Numbered from the stretch's first letter, positions 44,201 to 52,808 are shown. The stretch: DNA of 64,000 nucleotides from Streptomyces zingiberis (GCF_012034935.1 NZ_JAATEN010000025.1:31702-95701); one strand, 5' to 3'. Notes: a model not told the origin generated them from the letters alone. Numbers and translations: made by a program.

Positions 44201-46133
44201 CGACGACGCGCGGCGCACCGCCCGCACCCTGCGAGCGGAGCGGGCGGGGATCGCCGGGGTCACCGAGGAACAGGCGCTGGAGGGCCGCCGCGCCGCCGGG
44301 GACCGCGGCGCCGCCCTGCCGGATCTGCGTGAGGCGTACCGCGCCGCGTCCCAGCTCTACGAGAAGGTCGGGGTCGGTGCGGACCTCCGCGCCGAACAGG
44401 CCCGCGCCGAGAGCGACGAGAGCGCCGCCCGGGCCGAACTGGACCGGCTGACCAACAAGGTCCGCACCCGCGCCGCGCAGCTCCTGGAGAGCCCCGACGG
44501 CGCCGACGGCCCCTCCCGCCAGGCGGCCGCCGCCCGGGCGGAGGCCCATGTGCAACTGCTGGAGTCGCGGGCCTCCGCCGCCAGCGAGCGGCTCGGCCGC
44601 TACCGCGGCGAGGCGGAACGGCTCGCTCCGCCGCCCGGCCCGGACGGAGCGCCGGGGGCGGCCTTCACCGAGCTGCCCGGGGAACGGGTCCCGGCCGACG
44701 CCGAACAGGCCCAGACCCTGCTGCGTGCCGCCTCCGCCGAACTGGCCGAACGGGAGGAGGCGCTGGAGACCGCCCGGGACGCCCACGCCGGGCTGCTCCG
44801 CGCCCACCGCGCCGCCGAGGACGCGGCGGGCGCCTTCGACGACACGGCCGCGCTCCTCCGCGACCTGCTGCGGGAACCGGAGCGGGCCGGAGAGCCCGCC
44901 GGCGCCGAGCCGGCCGGCCCCTATCCGGGCGGCCCGGAGGAGGCCCGGCGGGCGGTCGCGGAGGCGCGCCGCTCGCTGCGCGGCTGTGCCGCCGACCTCT
45001 CGGCGGCCGAGGCGGCGGTCCGCGAGGCGAGCGACATCCTCGTACGGCACGCCAACTCCGCCCGCTTCGAACAGGTGCACACCCCCGCCCGGCAGCAGAT
45101 CCGGGAACTGCCCGCGGCGGCGCTGGCCGAGCACGCCGCCGCCTGGCGGGAGGCGTTCGAGCCGCGGCTGCGGGTGCTCACCGACGAGCTGCGGCAACTG
45201 GAGCGGAACCGCGACTCCATCGTGGACCGGCTGCGCGGCCTGGTGGAGACCTCCCTGGCCACCCTCCGCTCGGCGCAGCGGCTCTCCCGGCTCCCCGGCG
45301 GCCTGGGGGAGTGGTCCGGGCAGGAGTTCCTCCGCATCCGTTTCGAGGAGCCGGACGCCGCGACCCTCACCGAACGGCTGGGCGAGGTCATCGACGAGGC
45401 CACGCGGAGCGCGGTCCGCAAGAACTCCGACCTCCGCCGGGACGGCATGACGCTGCTGCTGCGCGGGGTCGCCGCGGCCCTCCGGCCGCGCGGCATCGCC
45501 GTGGAGATCCTCAAGCCCGACGCGGTCCTGCGCGCCGAGCGCGTCCCCGTGGGCCAGATGGGCGATGTCTTCTCCGGCGGCCAGCTGCTCACCGCGGCCA
45601 TCGCCCTCTACTGCACCATGGCCGCGCTGCGCTCCAACGACCGCGGCCGGGACCGTCACCGCCACGCGGGCACGCTCTTCCTGGACAACCCGATCGGCCG
45701 GGCGAACGCCACCTATCTGCTGGAGCTCCAGCGGGCCGTGGCGGATGCCCTCGGCGTGCAGCTCCTCTACACCACCGGCCTGTTCGACACCACGGCGCTC
45801 GCGGAGTTCCCGCTGGTGATCCGGTTGCGGAACGACGCCGATCTGCGGGCCGGGCTGAAGTACATCCGGGTGGAGGAGCATCTGCGGCCCGGGCTGCCCC
45901 GGCCCGAGGTCGACGCGGCGGTGCACGGGGAGATCACCGCCACCCGGATGTACCGCCGCTCGCCCGGGGACGAGGGGGCCGGCACGGCCGGTCGCGGAGG
46001 CCACGAGCGGAAGAACGCCGACGGCGGTGACGACCGGGCCGGTGACGGACAGGGCGGCGCAGGCGGCTCCGCGGAGGGGCCCGCGGCTCCCTCCGGAGGG
46101 GAGCCGGCCAGGGAGCCCCGGCCGTCCGGCTGA
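41241..46133 (+). CDS. Large SMC-family ATPase (MukB/MksB/JetC-like)
   Basis: A 1630-aa SMC-type ATPase. The N-terminal head has Walker A LENGGGKSVLLKLIFSV (residues 63-70 for the P-loop). Ala/Glu/Arg-rich coiled coils span about 280-615 and 830-1380. Between them a Pro/Gly-rich linker (614-658) and a compact region (about 660-830) are in the hinge position. The C-terminal head has the ABC signature VFSGGQLLTAAIALYC (Ser1445-Gln1448) and Walker B TLFLDNPIGRAN (Asp1482-Asn1483), where the usual catalytic Glu is replaced by Asn. A low-complexity tail ends the protein. It should pair with the two upstream proteins to form a DNA-loop-extruding complex. It is far longer than JetC (~1100 aa), mostly in its coils. 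Confidence 0.9.
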   Translation: MYELSRVRLYSIGPAGARYADTVLDLRGVGAPVAHPAPAQADFFEEEPTGPPRRPAPAGVLFLENGGGKSVLLKLIFSVMLPGHRNTLGGASSGVLRKFLLADDCGHVALEWMHTVTGETVVAGKVSEWRGRQVSSDPRKFAEAWYSFRPGPGMSLDSLPVAESGTVRPPAEGVSGARGRRRTMKGFRDALTEAGKAYPNLDVVWEEVHERWNEHLGALGLDPELFRYQREMNADEGEAAGLFAVRDDSDFADLLLRAVTDTRDTDGLADLVHGFAHKLGRRAELTAERDFTAGSVELLGRITDASAERERAREVHAGAERRARVLVRRLAGRAREELGRAAELAERTAAAESEVAEAGHTRERASLISAELAYRHASLALTAAEKAAAAQKRELGDARTLLAAWQAAEAVLRHRAAADRSARVAAAIREAERDAAPALAARATAAAELVGALDAAVEESERAAGEEEARSAALQSEGETAHRGATEAATAAQRARSEAEHLRQRLAEVEQETAEAVRAGLLDDTARDADPARAALAADEAVRTAVAAAAEARDTAARATDRARAAAAEETRADLAASRAEDAARAAESALDGEYRTAAALAAEDRLAELLGLPGTAPAVTVPAPRSAPSGAPPSGASGGSGAAGGEPVPGAGSPRQGDTPLTAEELDRYAETLRELLESGVVAAERQLFDLRTAAADDARILAALGDGGLLPPGPDVLAAVEYLGEHGVPALPGWRYLAQAVAPEDHARVLAARPELVDGVVVTDPGAHARAREVLAGAALLPRSAVAVGTAAALLAPTPPAGADPDAAEGAVFLVPPNPAMHDEHAADDERHARRARAAARDAEIRALSARLAADRTLAARIASWRTGCPPGRLAELAETARATREAATAARERLDGARTARAETEEAAAAATSAREAAQDTAQRARRTADALSGLAFRLRERPRWQSRLRETAEEIAEAETRAAASWERARAADEDRRATQRAADDARRTARTLRAERAGIAGVTEEQALEGRRAAGDRGAALPDLREAYRAASQLYEKVGVGADLRAEQARAESDESAARAELDRLTNKVRTRAAQLLESPDGADGPSRQAAAARAEAHVQLLESRASAASERLGRYRGEAERLAPPPGPDGAPGAAFTELPGERVPADAEQAQTLLRAASAELAEREEALETARDAHAGLLRAHRAAEDAAGAFDDTAALLRDLLREPERAGEPAGAEPAGPYPGGPEEARRAVAEARRSLRGCAADLSAAEAAVREASDILVRHANSARFEQVHTPARQQIRELPAAALAEHAAAWREAFEPRLRVLTDELRQLERNRDSIVDRLRGLVETSLATLRSAQRLSRLPGGLGEWSGQEFLRIRFEEPDAATLTERLGEVIDEATRSAVRKNSDLRRDGMTLLLRGVAAALRPRGIAVEILKPDAVLRAERVPVGQMGDVFSGGQLLTAAIALYCTMAALRSNDRGRDRHRHAGTLFLDNPIGRANATYLLELQRAVADALGVQLLYTTGLFDTTALAEFPLVIRLRNDADLRAGLKYIRVEEHLRPGLPRPEVDAAVHGEITATRMYRRSPGDEGAGTAGRGGHERKNADGGDDRAGDGQGGAGGSAEGPAAPSGGEPAREPRPSG

Positions 46134-46136
46134 CCG

Positions 46137-46169
46137 CCCGGCCCGGCAGGGCACCCTTTCCGGGCCGGG
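46137..46169. terminator. Strong hairpin ending the condensin operon
   Basis: CCCGGCCCGG (46137-46146) and CCGGGCCGGG (46160-46169) form a perfect 10-bp stem starting four bases after the SMC stop, with a 13-nt loop ending CCCTTT. Confidence 0.8.
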
Positions 46170-46339
46170 GCGTTACCCCGGCGCCCTCACCGCCCTACGG
46201 CACCTGGGGCGGAGGGAAACCCGCACCGTGCCGGGTCCCCTCCGCCACGAGTGCGTGCGAACGCAGCCGGTCCGGCCCTGCCGTTCCCTCAGGCAGTTCC
46301 GTTTGGATCAGCTGGTCGTGGGTCAGGGTGCGCCGTTGA

Positions 46340-46774
46340 GACACCGTTGCCGGCCTCCGGCATGCGTTCTCACCGCCGGACAGGCCGGTGACGCACCTGC
46401 TTGCACCGACGCCATGGCCCGCTTGCGAGTTCCTCGCCGGAGGGGACGGCCCCGCACCAGGCCGGACATGGCGCTGGCCGACAAGGCGTACTCCTCCTCC
46501 CGCGCGATCCGCGGACACCTACGCAAACGCGGCACCCAGGCAGTGATCCCCGCCCCCGCCGACCAGCGCAGACACCGGTTGCGTCGGGGCAGCCGCGGCG
46601 GCGGGCCACCGGCCCTTCAACCGCGAGACCTGCAAACAGCGCAACACCGTCGAGCGGTGCGTCAACCACCCCAAGCAGTGGCGCGGCCTCGCCACCCGCT
46701 ACGAGAAGACCGCCACCATCCACCTGGGCGGAATCCCCATCGCGGGCATCTTCCTCCGGTGGTCCGCCCGATGA
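46340..46774 (+). pseudogene. Degraded IS5-type transposase fragment
   Basis: Translation gives CVLTAGQAGDAPACTDAMAR and then PDMALADKAYSSSRAIRGHLRKRGTQAVIPAPADQRRHRLRRGSRGG, the DDE-region of IS5-family transposases. At about 46600 the frame shifts and continues as FNRETCKQRNTVERCVNHPKQWRGLATRYEKTA, ending IHLGGIPIAGIFLRWSAR at the stop 46772-46774. The N-terminal half and any terminal inverted repeats are missing. It is a dead remnant, showing that this side of the condensin operon has been a site of insertion and loss. Confidence 0.85.
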
Positions 46775-46878
46775 TCCAAACGAAACTGCCTGGCGCCGTA
46801 CCGTCCTCCTGTGCCCTGTGCCCTGTGCCCTGTGACCGGCCGGCCGAACGTGACCCGAAGCCGGGCGCGGCGGTTCCG

Positions 46879-47385
46879 TCAGACGGAGGAGAGACGCCGG
46901 CCCGGCGCCCCCGAACGGGCCGCGCCGCGCGCCTTGCGGGTGGCGGCCCGCGCCGCCGCCCGTGCGGCCCGGCGGGCCCTCCGCCGCTCCCGGCGCAGCG
47001 CGCGGGCGGTGCTGCTGGGCAGGGAGACGACCCCGTGACGCTGGTTCCACACCTGACGGGTGATCCAGACGTCCAGCACGCTCCAGGTCGCGGCGATGGT
47101 GCCGGCGACGGTCGCGAGCACGGCCGGCAGCGCGGACCATACGGCGGCCATGGTGCAGAAGTACGCGATCATGGCCAGCACCAGGGTGAGGGAGACGATC
47201 AGCCCGGCGCGGACCGCGGCGCGGCGGACCGGCTCCGGCATGGGAGGCCGCAGGGCGGGCTCGACCGTCCAGAGGGAGCCCGGCTCGGGCTCGTCGAAGG
47301 AGGCCCCGGCCGGGATGACGTGATCCCGGGCCTCCTGGGAGCGGCGTGCGGCGCGATATGTCGGGCCGTGTGTGGGTGCTTTCAT
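46879..47385 (-). CDS. Small two-helix membrane protein
   Basis: A 168-aa protein with two hydrophobic segments at about residues 61-78 and 80-100 (AGLIVSLTLVLAMIAYF, MAAVWSALPAVLATVAGTIAATW), a polar N-terminus and a strongly basic Arg/Ala C-terminal tail. I do not recognise a family. It starts ATG 47385 after GAAGG; TTG 47388 is possible. It sits between the transposase remnant and the conservon on the opposite strand, and its 3' end is 104 bp from the remnant. It could be part of the incoming DNA or a local orphan. Function unknown. Confidence 0.7.
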   Translation of the reverse strand: MKAPTHGPTYRAARRSQEARDHVIPAGASFDEPEPGSLWTVEPALRPPMPEPVRRAAVRAGLIVSLTLVLAMIAYFCTMAAVWSALPAVLATVAGTIAATWSVLDVWITRQVWNQRHGVVSLPSSTARALRRERRRARRAARAAARAATRKARGAARSGAPGRRLSSV

Positions 47386-47797
47386 CAAACCTTCACTTTC
47401 CCCCCGCGGTCCCCGGACCGGGCCGGGCGGTTGGCGCCCGGCACCCGGTCGGCTGCCCGGCTTGCGGCGTTTCGAAAACGGAAGCGGTGGAGAAAATCAC
47501 CTTCCGCCGCTCCGTCATGGATCACGACCGGAAAGGGGCAGAGGTTCCCGAGGTCATCGCTTTCCGGCCAACATGCCGCCGTTCGCCGGGTGTTGCCCCC
47601 TGTTCCCTCCACCGGAGCCGCCGGTGTGATGTCCTGGAATCAACGGACAACTCCGGGTCGCGGGTTCCCCGGTACCTCGGTGGATGCTCGGACGGGTCTT
47701 CGAGTTGTCCCCCTCGCAGTAGTAGGCTCACGCCGTTTGCAGAGGGGATACGGAACCGGACTTCCGGCGGTGAGCCGGTCTTGACGTGGGGGAGGCC
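47386..47797. promoter_or_regulatory. Divergent promoter region before cvnA
   Basis: A 412-bp spacer. A TAGTAGGCT element at 47720-47728 is a plausible -10 for cvnA, and GGGGGAGG lies right before its ATG. No gene seen. Confidence 0.4.
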
Positions 47798-50479
47798 ATG
47801 CGCTTTCGCGGGAAGTCGATCCGCAGGAAGATCGTGGCGCTCCTGCTCGTCCCCCTCGCCTCCCTCATCTGCGTCTGGTCCCTCGCCACCGTCCTCTCCG
47901 GCAGCCAGGCCAAACAGCTGCTGGACATCAGCCCGCTCATCGAACGTGTCGGCATCCCCGCCGAGCAACTCGCCCAGGCCTTCCAGCAGGAGCGCCGGCA
48001 GGCCCTGGTCTACCTGGCCGATCCCCGAAGCTCCGACGGCCTCTCCCAGCTGCACACCACCGAGGGTGCCACGGACGAGGCGCTGACCCGCTTCCGGGAC
48101 TCCCTGGCCGGGGAGGGCGTCGCCGAGAAGATCGCCTCCGACCCGGGCGCCCGGCAGCGGCTCGGCGCCCTGCTGGACGAGGTCGAGGGGATCGACTCCG
48201 TGCGGCGCAAGGCCGAGCAGGGCACCCTCGCCCCCCAGGACGCCTTCGCCGCCTACGGCGAACTGGTCGACCCCGCGCACGACCTGCTGCTGGCCCTGCA
48301 CGCCTACGCCCTGGACGAACTCGAACTCGACCAGGAGGGACGCGCCTACATCGGCCTGATCCGTGCCCGCGAGGCGCTGGCACGCGAGGACTCCCTGCTG
48401 GCCGCGGCCCTCACCGCCGGCACCGTGTCCGCCGGCGACCTGCGCATGGTCGCCGACCGCGTCGCCGAACGGAAGCTCCTCTACGACCTCAACCTCCCCC
48501 TGGTCCCTTCGGAGGAGCGCGAACGTTACGAGAGATACTGGTCCGGTTCGGAGACCGCCCAGCTGCGCGCCACCGAGGAGAAGCTGATCGCCGCCGGGCC
48601 GGAGGGCCTGGACGACGTCAACCCCGAACGGTGGCAGGCGGCCGCGGAGAGTGCCCTGACCGACCTCGACCGGATGGGCGTGTCCGCCATCGGCCGTTAC
48701 CAGGAGCGCGTCGAGCCCCTCGTCACCCGGGTGCTGCTGCAGGCCGCGGCGGTGGCAGTGCTCGGCTTCCTGCTGGTGATGGCCTCCCTCGCGGTCTCCT
48801 TCCGGATCGGCCGTGGCCTGATCCGTGACCTCGGCCGGCTGCGCCGTGACGCACACGAGATGTCCGGCGTGCGGCTGCCGGCCGTCATGCGCCGGCTGGC
48901 CGCGGGGGAGCAGATCGACGTCGAGACCGAGGCCCCCCGCCGCAGCTGGGGCCAGGACGAGATCGGCCAGGTCGGACAGGCGCTCAACACCCTGCAGCGG
49001 GCGGCCGTCGAGGCGGCCGTCAAACAGTCCGACATGCGCCGCGGCGTCTCCGAGGTCTTCGTCAACCTCGCCCGCCGCAGCCAGGTGCTGCTCCACCGGC
49101 AGCTCTCCCTGCTCGACACCATGGAGCGCCGTACGCAGGACGCGGACGAACTCGCCGACCTCTTCAAGCTCGACCACCTGACCACCCGGATGCGCCGTCA
49201 CGCCGAGGGTCTGGTCATCCTCTCCGGCGCCGCCTCGGCCCGGCAGTGGCGCAAGCCCATCCAGCTCATGGACGTCGTCCGGGCGGCCGTCGCCGAGGTC
49301 GAGGACTATGAGCGGATCGAGGTCCGCCGCCTCCCGCGGCTCGCCGTCACCGGCCCCGCCGTCGCCGACCTCACCCATCTCATCGCCGAGCTCCTGGAGA
49401 ACGCCACCGTCTTCTCACCCCCGCACACGGCCGTCCAGGTGCACGGTGAGCGGGTCGCCAACGGCTTCACCCTGGAGATCCACGACCGTGGTCTCGGCAT
49501 GGCCCAGGAAGCGCTGCTCGAGGCCAACCTCCGGCTCGCGGAGACACCGGAGTTCGAGCTCTCCGACACCGACCGGCTCGGCCTCTTCGTCGTCAGCCGC
49601 CTCGCCCGGCGGCAGGGCGTCCGGGTCTCCCTGCAGCCCTCGCCGTACGGCGGCACCACGGCGGTCGTCTTCATCCCCGGATCGCTGCTCAGCGAGAAGG
49701 CGTCACCCGCCGGCTCCGGGCGGGACGAGGACACCGGAGGGCAGGCCGTCCGGGGCGGGAACGGCAAGGCCCGGCTGGCGGCGCTCGCGCAGGTTCCCGT
49801 GCAGCTGGACGGAGCGCCGCGGCGCGGTGTGCCGGCGCTCGACGGGCCGGTGGAACCGCCGGCCCCCGCCACGCCGGACGGCGGGGCGGGTCACGACGCG
49901 GGGGTGGCCCACCGCCCCCGCGGCCGGTCCGGCCCTGCCGGCACCACCACGGGAGCCGGCGCCCGGCCGGCCCCGTCCCCCGGCTCCCCGGTGGAGCAGC
50001 ACCAGCAGGCCCGCGACGAGGAAGAGACCACCGGCGGGCGGGGCAGGCCGCTGTCGCTGCCCCGCCGCGGCACCCCGGTGCTCGTCTACGACCACGGGCG
50101 GAGCGTCGACGGCGGCCGCCGCACCCCGCCCGGCGAGCGCCCGGACCGGGACGACACCGGCGGGACGGCCACCGGCCCCGGCGGCCGCGGCACCCCGCAC
50201 CCGCCGGGCCCGGCCGGACTGCCCAAGCGGGTACGCCAGGCCAGCCTCGCCCCCCAGCTCAAGGCGGACCCCGGCGACGGCCTCCCGCCGGAGCCGGAGC
50301 GCCGCCCGCACTCCCCGGATCCCGGGGACGACCGCGACGCCGAGGAGGTGCGGGCCAGGATGGCTTCCCTCCAGCGCGGCTGGCAGCGCGGCCGGCGGGT
50401 CTCCGGTGAAACCACCGGGGACGGCGGGCACACGGGGGGCACAGCACCAGGAACGACATATGAAGGGGACGGTCGATGA
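47798..50479 (+). CDS. cvnA: Conservon sensor kinase-like protein CvnA
   Basis: An 893-aa membrane protein, the sensor component of a conservon. TM1 is at about residues 12-32 and TM2 near 312-336. Between them is an extracytoplasmic nitrate/nitrite-sensor (NIT)-like domain. A HAMP-like linker is followed by a histidine-kinase-type ATPase domain with N-box LIAELLENATVFSPP near 528-540 and the G-box region IHDRGLGMAQEAL. The last ~250 residues are Pro/Gly-rich and disordered. CvnA proteins sense signals and control the CvnD GTPase through CvnB and CvnC. ATG 47798 follows GGGGGAGG; GTG 47786 is alternative. The 3' end overlaps cvnB by 4 bp (ATGA). Confidence 0.93.
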   Translation: MRFRGKSIRRKIVALLLVPLASLICVWSLATVLSGSQAKQLLDISPLIERVGIPAEQLAQAFQQERRQALVYLADPRSSDGLSQLHTTEGATDEALTRFRDSLAGEGVAEKIASDPGARQRLGALLDEVEGIDSVRRKAEQGTLAPQDAFAAYGELVDPAHDLLLALHAYALDELELDQEGRAYIGLIRAREALAREDSLLAAALTAGTVSAGDLRMVADRVAERKLLYDLNLPLVPSEERERYERYWSGSETAQLRATEEKLIAAGPEGLDDVNPERWQAAAESALTDLDRMGVSAIGRYQERVEPLVTRVLLQAAAVAVLGFLLVMASLAVSFRIGRGLIRDLGRLRRDAHEMSGVRLPAVMRRLAAGEQIDVETEAPRRSWGQDEIGQVGQALNTLQRAAVEAAVKQSDMRRGVSEVFVNLARRSQVLLHRQLSLLDTMERRTQDADELADLFKLDHLTTRMRRHAEGLVILSGAASARQWRKPIQLMDVVRAAVAEVEDYERIEVRRLPRLAVTGPAVADLTHLIAELLENATVFSPPHTAVQVHGERVANGFTLEIHDRGLGMAQEALLEANLRLAETPEFELSDTDRLGLFVVSRLARRQGVRVSLQPSPYGGTTAVVFIPGSLLSEKASPAGSGRDEDTGGQAVRGGNGKARLAALAQVPVQLDGAPRRGVPALDGPVEPPAPATPDGGAGHDAGVAHRPRGRSGPAGTTTGAGARPAPSPGSPVEQHQQARDEEETTGGRGRPLSLPRRGTPVLVYDHGRSVDGGRRTPPGERPDRDDTGGTATGPGGRGTPHPPGPAGLPKRVRQASLAPQLKADPGDGLPPEPERRPHSPDPGDDRDAEEVRARMASLQRGWQRGRRVSGETTGDGGHTGGTAPGTTYEGDGR

Positions 50480-50916
50480 CCTCACCGCAGGCCACGGGAC
50501 GCAACGCCGCACGGGGTGGAGCCGGCGAGCTGAGCTGGCTGCTGGACGAGCTGGTGGAGCGCGTCGGCACCATCCGCAAGGCCCTGGTGCTGTCCCGTGA
50601 CGGGCTGCCCACCGGAGCGTCGAAGGACCTGGGCCGGGAGGACGGCGAGCACCTCGCCGCCGTCGCCTCCGGCTTCCACAGCCTGGCGCGCGGCGTCGGC
50701 CGTCACTTCGAGGCGGGCAAGGTCCGGCAGACCATCGTCGAACTCGACGACGCCTTCCTTTTCGTCACCGCAGCGGGGGACGGCAGTTGTCTCGCCGTGC
50801 TCGCGGACGCCGACTCCGATGTCGGCCAGGTCGCCTATGAGATGACGCTGCTGGTCAAGCGCGTGGGCACGCACCTCGGCACCGCCCCGCGCGACGACCT
50901 GGCCGGCGGAGGGTGA
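50476..50916 (+). CDS. cvnB: Roadblock/LC7-domain protein CvnB
   Basis: A 146-aa roadblock/LC7 protein. It reads LSWLLDELVERVGTIRKALVLSRDGLPTGAS, then AAVASGFHSLARGVGRHFEAGKVRQTIVELDDAFLFVTAAGDGSCLAVLADADSDVGQVAYEMTLLVKRVG, the complete fold. In conservons it acts with CvnD as a GTPase-activating partner. It overlaps cvnA at the start (ATGA) and is directly followed by cvnC, so the three are translationally coupled. Confidence 0.95.
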   Translation: MTSPQATGRNAARGGAGELSWLLDELVERVGTIRKALVLSRDGLPTGASKDLGREDGEHLAAVASGFHSLARGVGRHFEAGKVRQTIVELDDAFLFVTAAGDGSCLAVLADADSDVGQVAYEMTLLVKRVGTHLGTAPRDDLAGGG

Positions 50917-50927
50917 CGGGGGAGGCC

Positions 50928-51341
50928 ATGAGCGGAGGCGCTCTGGGGGAAGGGCACTGGTACGACGACGAGGCCGGACCGGTCGTCCGGCCCTACGCGA
51001 TGACCCGCGGCCGCACCCGCAGCCACGCGGAGGAGCGGCTCGACCTCATCGCCGTCGTCGTCGCCACCGACCGGATGGGGACCGACCTCCACTCCGGCCG
51101 GTCGGCCGTGGACCAGACCCTCTCCCCGGAGCACATCGAGATCGTCGAACGGTCCCGGGAGACCCCGCTGTCGGTGGCGGAACTCGCCGCCGACCTCGAC
51201 CTGCCGGTGGGCGTGGTCCGCGTCCTCATCGGCGATCTCCTCGACGCCGGGCTCGTCGGCGTCTCCCGGCCGGTGCCGCCGGCCGAACTGCCGGACGAAT
51301 CCATCCTGCGGGATGTGATCGCCGGCCTCCGCGCGCTCTGA
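50928..51341 (+). CDS. cvnC: DUF742 protein CvnC
   Basis: A 137-aa DUF742 winged-helix-like protein. The region EAGPVVRPYAMTRGRTRSH, then EHIEIVERSRETPLSVAELAADLDLPVGVVRVLIGDLLDAGLVGVSRP is the family signature. CvnC is a DNA-binding-like adaptor of conservons. The start ATG 50928 has GGGGGAGG before it; GTG 50913, overlapping the cvnB stop (GTGA), is an alternative with no spacing to a site. Normally cvnD follows immediately. Here the next gene is on the opposite strand. Confidence 0.93.
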   Translation: MSGGALGEGHWYDDEAGPVVRPYAMTRGRTRSHAEERLDLIAVVVATDRMGTDLHSGRSAVDQTLSPEHIEIVERSRETPLSVAELAADLDLPVGVVRVLIGDLLDAGLVGVSRPVPPAELPDESILRDVIAGLRAL

Positions 51342-51433
51342 CGCGCTCGGGCCCGCCGCGCCCCGTTCGCCGCTCCCTCCCCACCCGCGGGGGAGCGGCG
51401 AACGGGGCACGGCCCCAGGGCGCCTGCGGCCGG

Positions 51434-52306
51434 TCAGTCGTGGGGCACCACGGCCACCGGCGCGGACGCGTGGTGCAGCACGGCGTGGGCCACCGAGCCG
51501 AGCCGCGGCCCCAGCGGCAGCGCCGCCCGTCTCCGGCCCACCGCGACCAGGCTCGCGCCCGCAGCGGCCCGGACCAGCTCCCGGCCCGCGCTGCCCAGCG
51601 GCACCGCCGGCACCACCTCCACCCCGGGATGGGCCGCCCGCCACGGCCCCAGCAGGTCGCCCAGCCTCTCCAGCCGTTCCCTCACCAGTTCGTCGTCGGT
51701 GGGTTCCAGGTTCATCCCGGCCGCCGTGCTCGGTTCGTAGCGCAGCGCGGGCACCGGCGCCCACGCGCTCACCACGCGCAGCGGAACACCGCGCCGTCCG
51801 GCCGCGCCGAACGCGAACTCCAGCAGCGCCTCGCTCGGGTGCCGCACGTCCCAGCCGAGCACCACCTCTCCCGACGGCGGGGCCTCCGGGGCGTTGCGGA
51901 CCATCACCACCGGCCGCGCCGAACGCGCCGCGGTGGCCAGCCCGACGGAGCCGAGCAGGAAACCCGTCATCCCGGTCAGCCCACGCGACCCCAGGACCAG
52001 CAGCTCCGCTTCCTCGGCCGCCGCCACCAGGCCCTGCACCGGGTCCTGGTGGGTGAGGTGGCGGGTCGTGACGGTGAGTCCCGGGTGGTTCCCCTCCAGT
52101 CCTTCCCGGCTCTCCCGCAGCAGCCGCTCCTCCTGGTGCCGGTGGTACGGGCTGTCCGACAGCGGCGGCGGAGTGCGCGGCTGGACGCGGAGCAGCAGCA
52201 GCGGCAGCGCCCGGCGCGTGGCCTCCGCGGCGCCCCACGCGGCCGCGGCGAGGCTCTCCGGTGAGCCGTCCAGCCCGACCGTGACGGGGGTGACAGGAGC
52301 GTTCAT
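51434..52306 (-). CDS. Tandem universal stress protein
   Basis: A 290-aa protein with two Usp domains (residues 1-145 and 150-290). Each ends in an ATP-binding-type motif: LLVLGSRGLTGMTGFLLGSVGLATA in the first and GASLVAVGRRRAALPLGPRLGSVAHAVLHHASAPVAVVPHD in the second. Only the first has the full G-2x-G-9x-G(S/T) loop. ATG 52306 follows GGAGGTCGCCGGC. It is convergent with cvnC. Tandem Usp proteins are typical of DosR/DevR dormancy regulons in actinobacteria. Confidence 0.93.
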   Translation of the reverse strand: MNAPVTPVTVGLDGSPESLAAAAWGAAEATRRALPLLLLRVQPRTPPPLSDSPYHRHQEERLLRESREGLEGNHPGLTVTTRHLTHQDPVQGLVAAAEEAELLVLGSRGLTGMTGFLLGSVGLATAARSARPVVMVRNAPEAPPSGEVVLGWDVRHPSEALLEFAFGAAGRRGVPLRVVSAWAPVPALRYEPSTAAGMNLEPTDDELVRERLERLGDLLGPWRAAHPGVEVVPAVPLGSAGRELVRAAAGASLVAVGRRRAALPLGPRLGSVAHAVLHHASAPVAVVPHD

Positions 52307-52808
52307 GCCGGCGACCTCCAGAGGATCCACGGTGGATTCCGTGACCGGGCGGGACGAGGGCGGGGAGCCGCGCGGTGACCTCCGGACTCCTCCACCCCTC
52401 CGTTCTTTCCCGTGCCGCGGCCCGGGCCGGCCCCGCGGGCCCGTTCCGGACCGGGCGGGACCGGCCGGACCGGGGCGGCAGGCCCGGGTCGCGTGGCCGC
52501 CGGGCCCGGTTCCTCCGCAGGTCAGCGGGGTCGGTACCGCTGAGGTGGCGGCGTGCTGACGTGCCTCGCGAGGTGGGGGCGGAATTCCACCGTCCGGGGG
52601 CATCGGTCCCGCCGTCCGGCCCAGGTGCCCGGGGCCCGCCCGCGGACGCTCCGGATCCGGTTACCCGGCCGGGATCGGGGGACTCGTGGGACGGAACGGA
52701 CATTCCGGCCCGCCGCGCGGCGGCCCGGAACAGCGCCGGCAGGGGACCGAAGGGGGGTTTCGGCGCGGCCCGTGCGGCGGGCCGGCCGCTCACCTCCGGA
52801 GGTGACGC
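52307..52808. promoter_or_regulatory. Divergent promoter region between two universal-stress genes
   Basis: A 502-bp spacer serving both Usp genes. It holds a degenerate GGGAC-N4-GGGAC sequence near 52679-52692 and other GC motifs but no perfect DosR-type box. No gene seen. Confidence 0.35.

Noticed and set aside
39939..46154. 2071-codon open frame on the minus strand opposite the condensin operon
   Set aside because: In ~75% GC DNA with strong codon bias the antisense frames stay open. This one is Gly/Arg/Val-rich with no domain, while the opposite strand carries clear SMC motifs.
46879..47385. A jetD-type nuclease gene downstream of the SMC operon
   Set aside because: This gene encodes a two-helix membrane protein with no nuclease or toprim motif, on the opposite strand.
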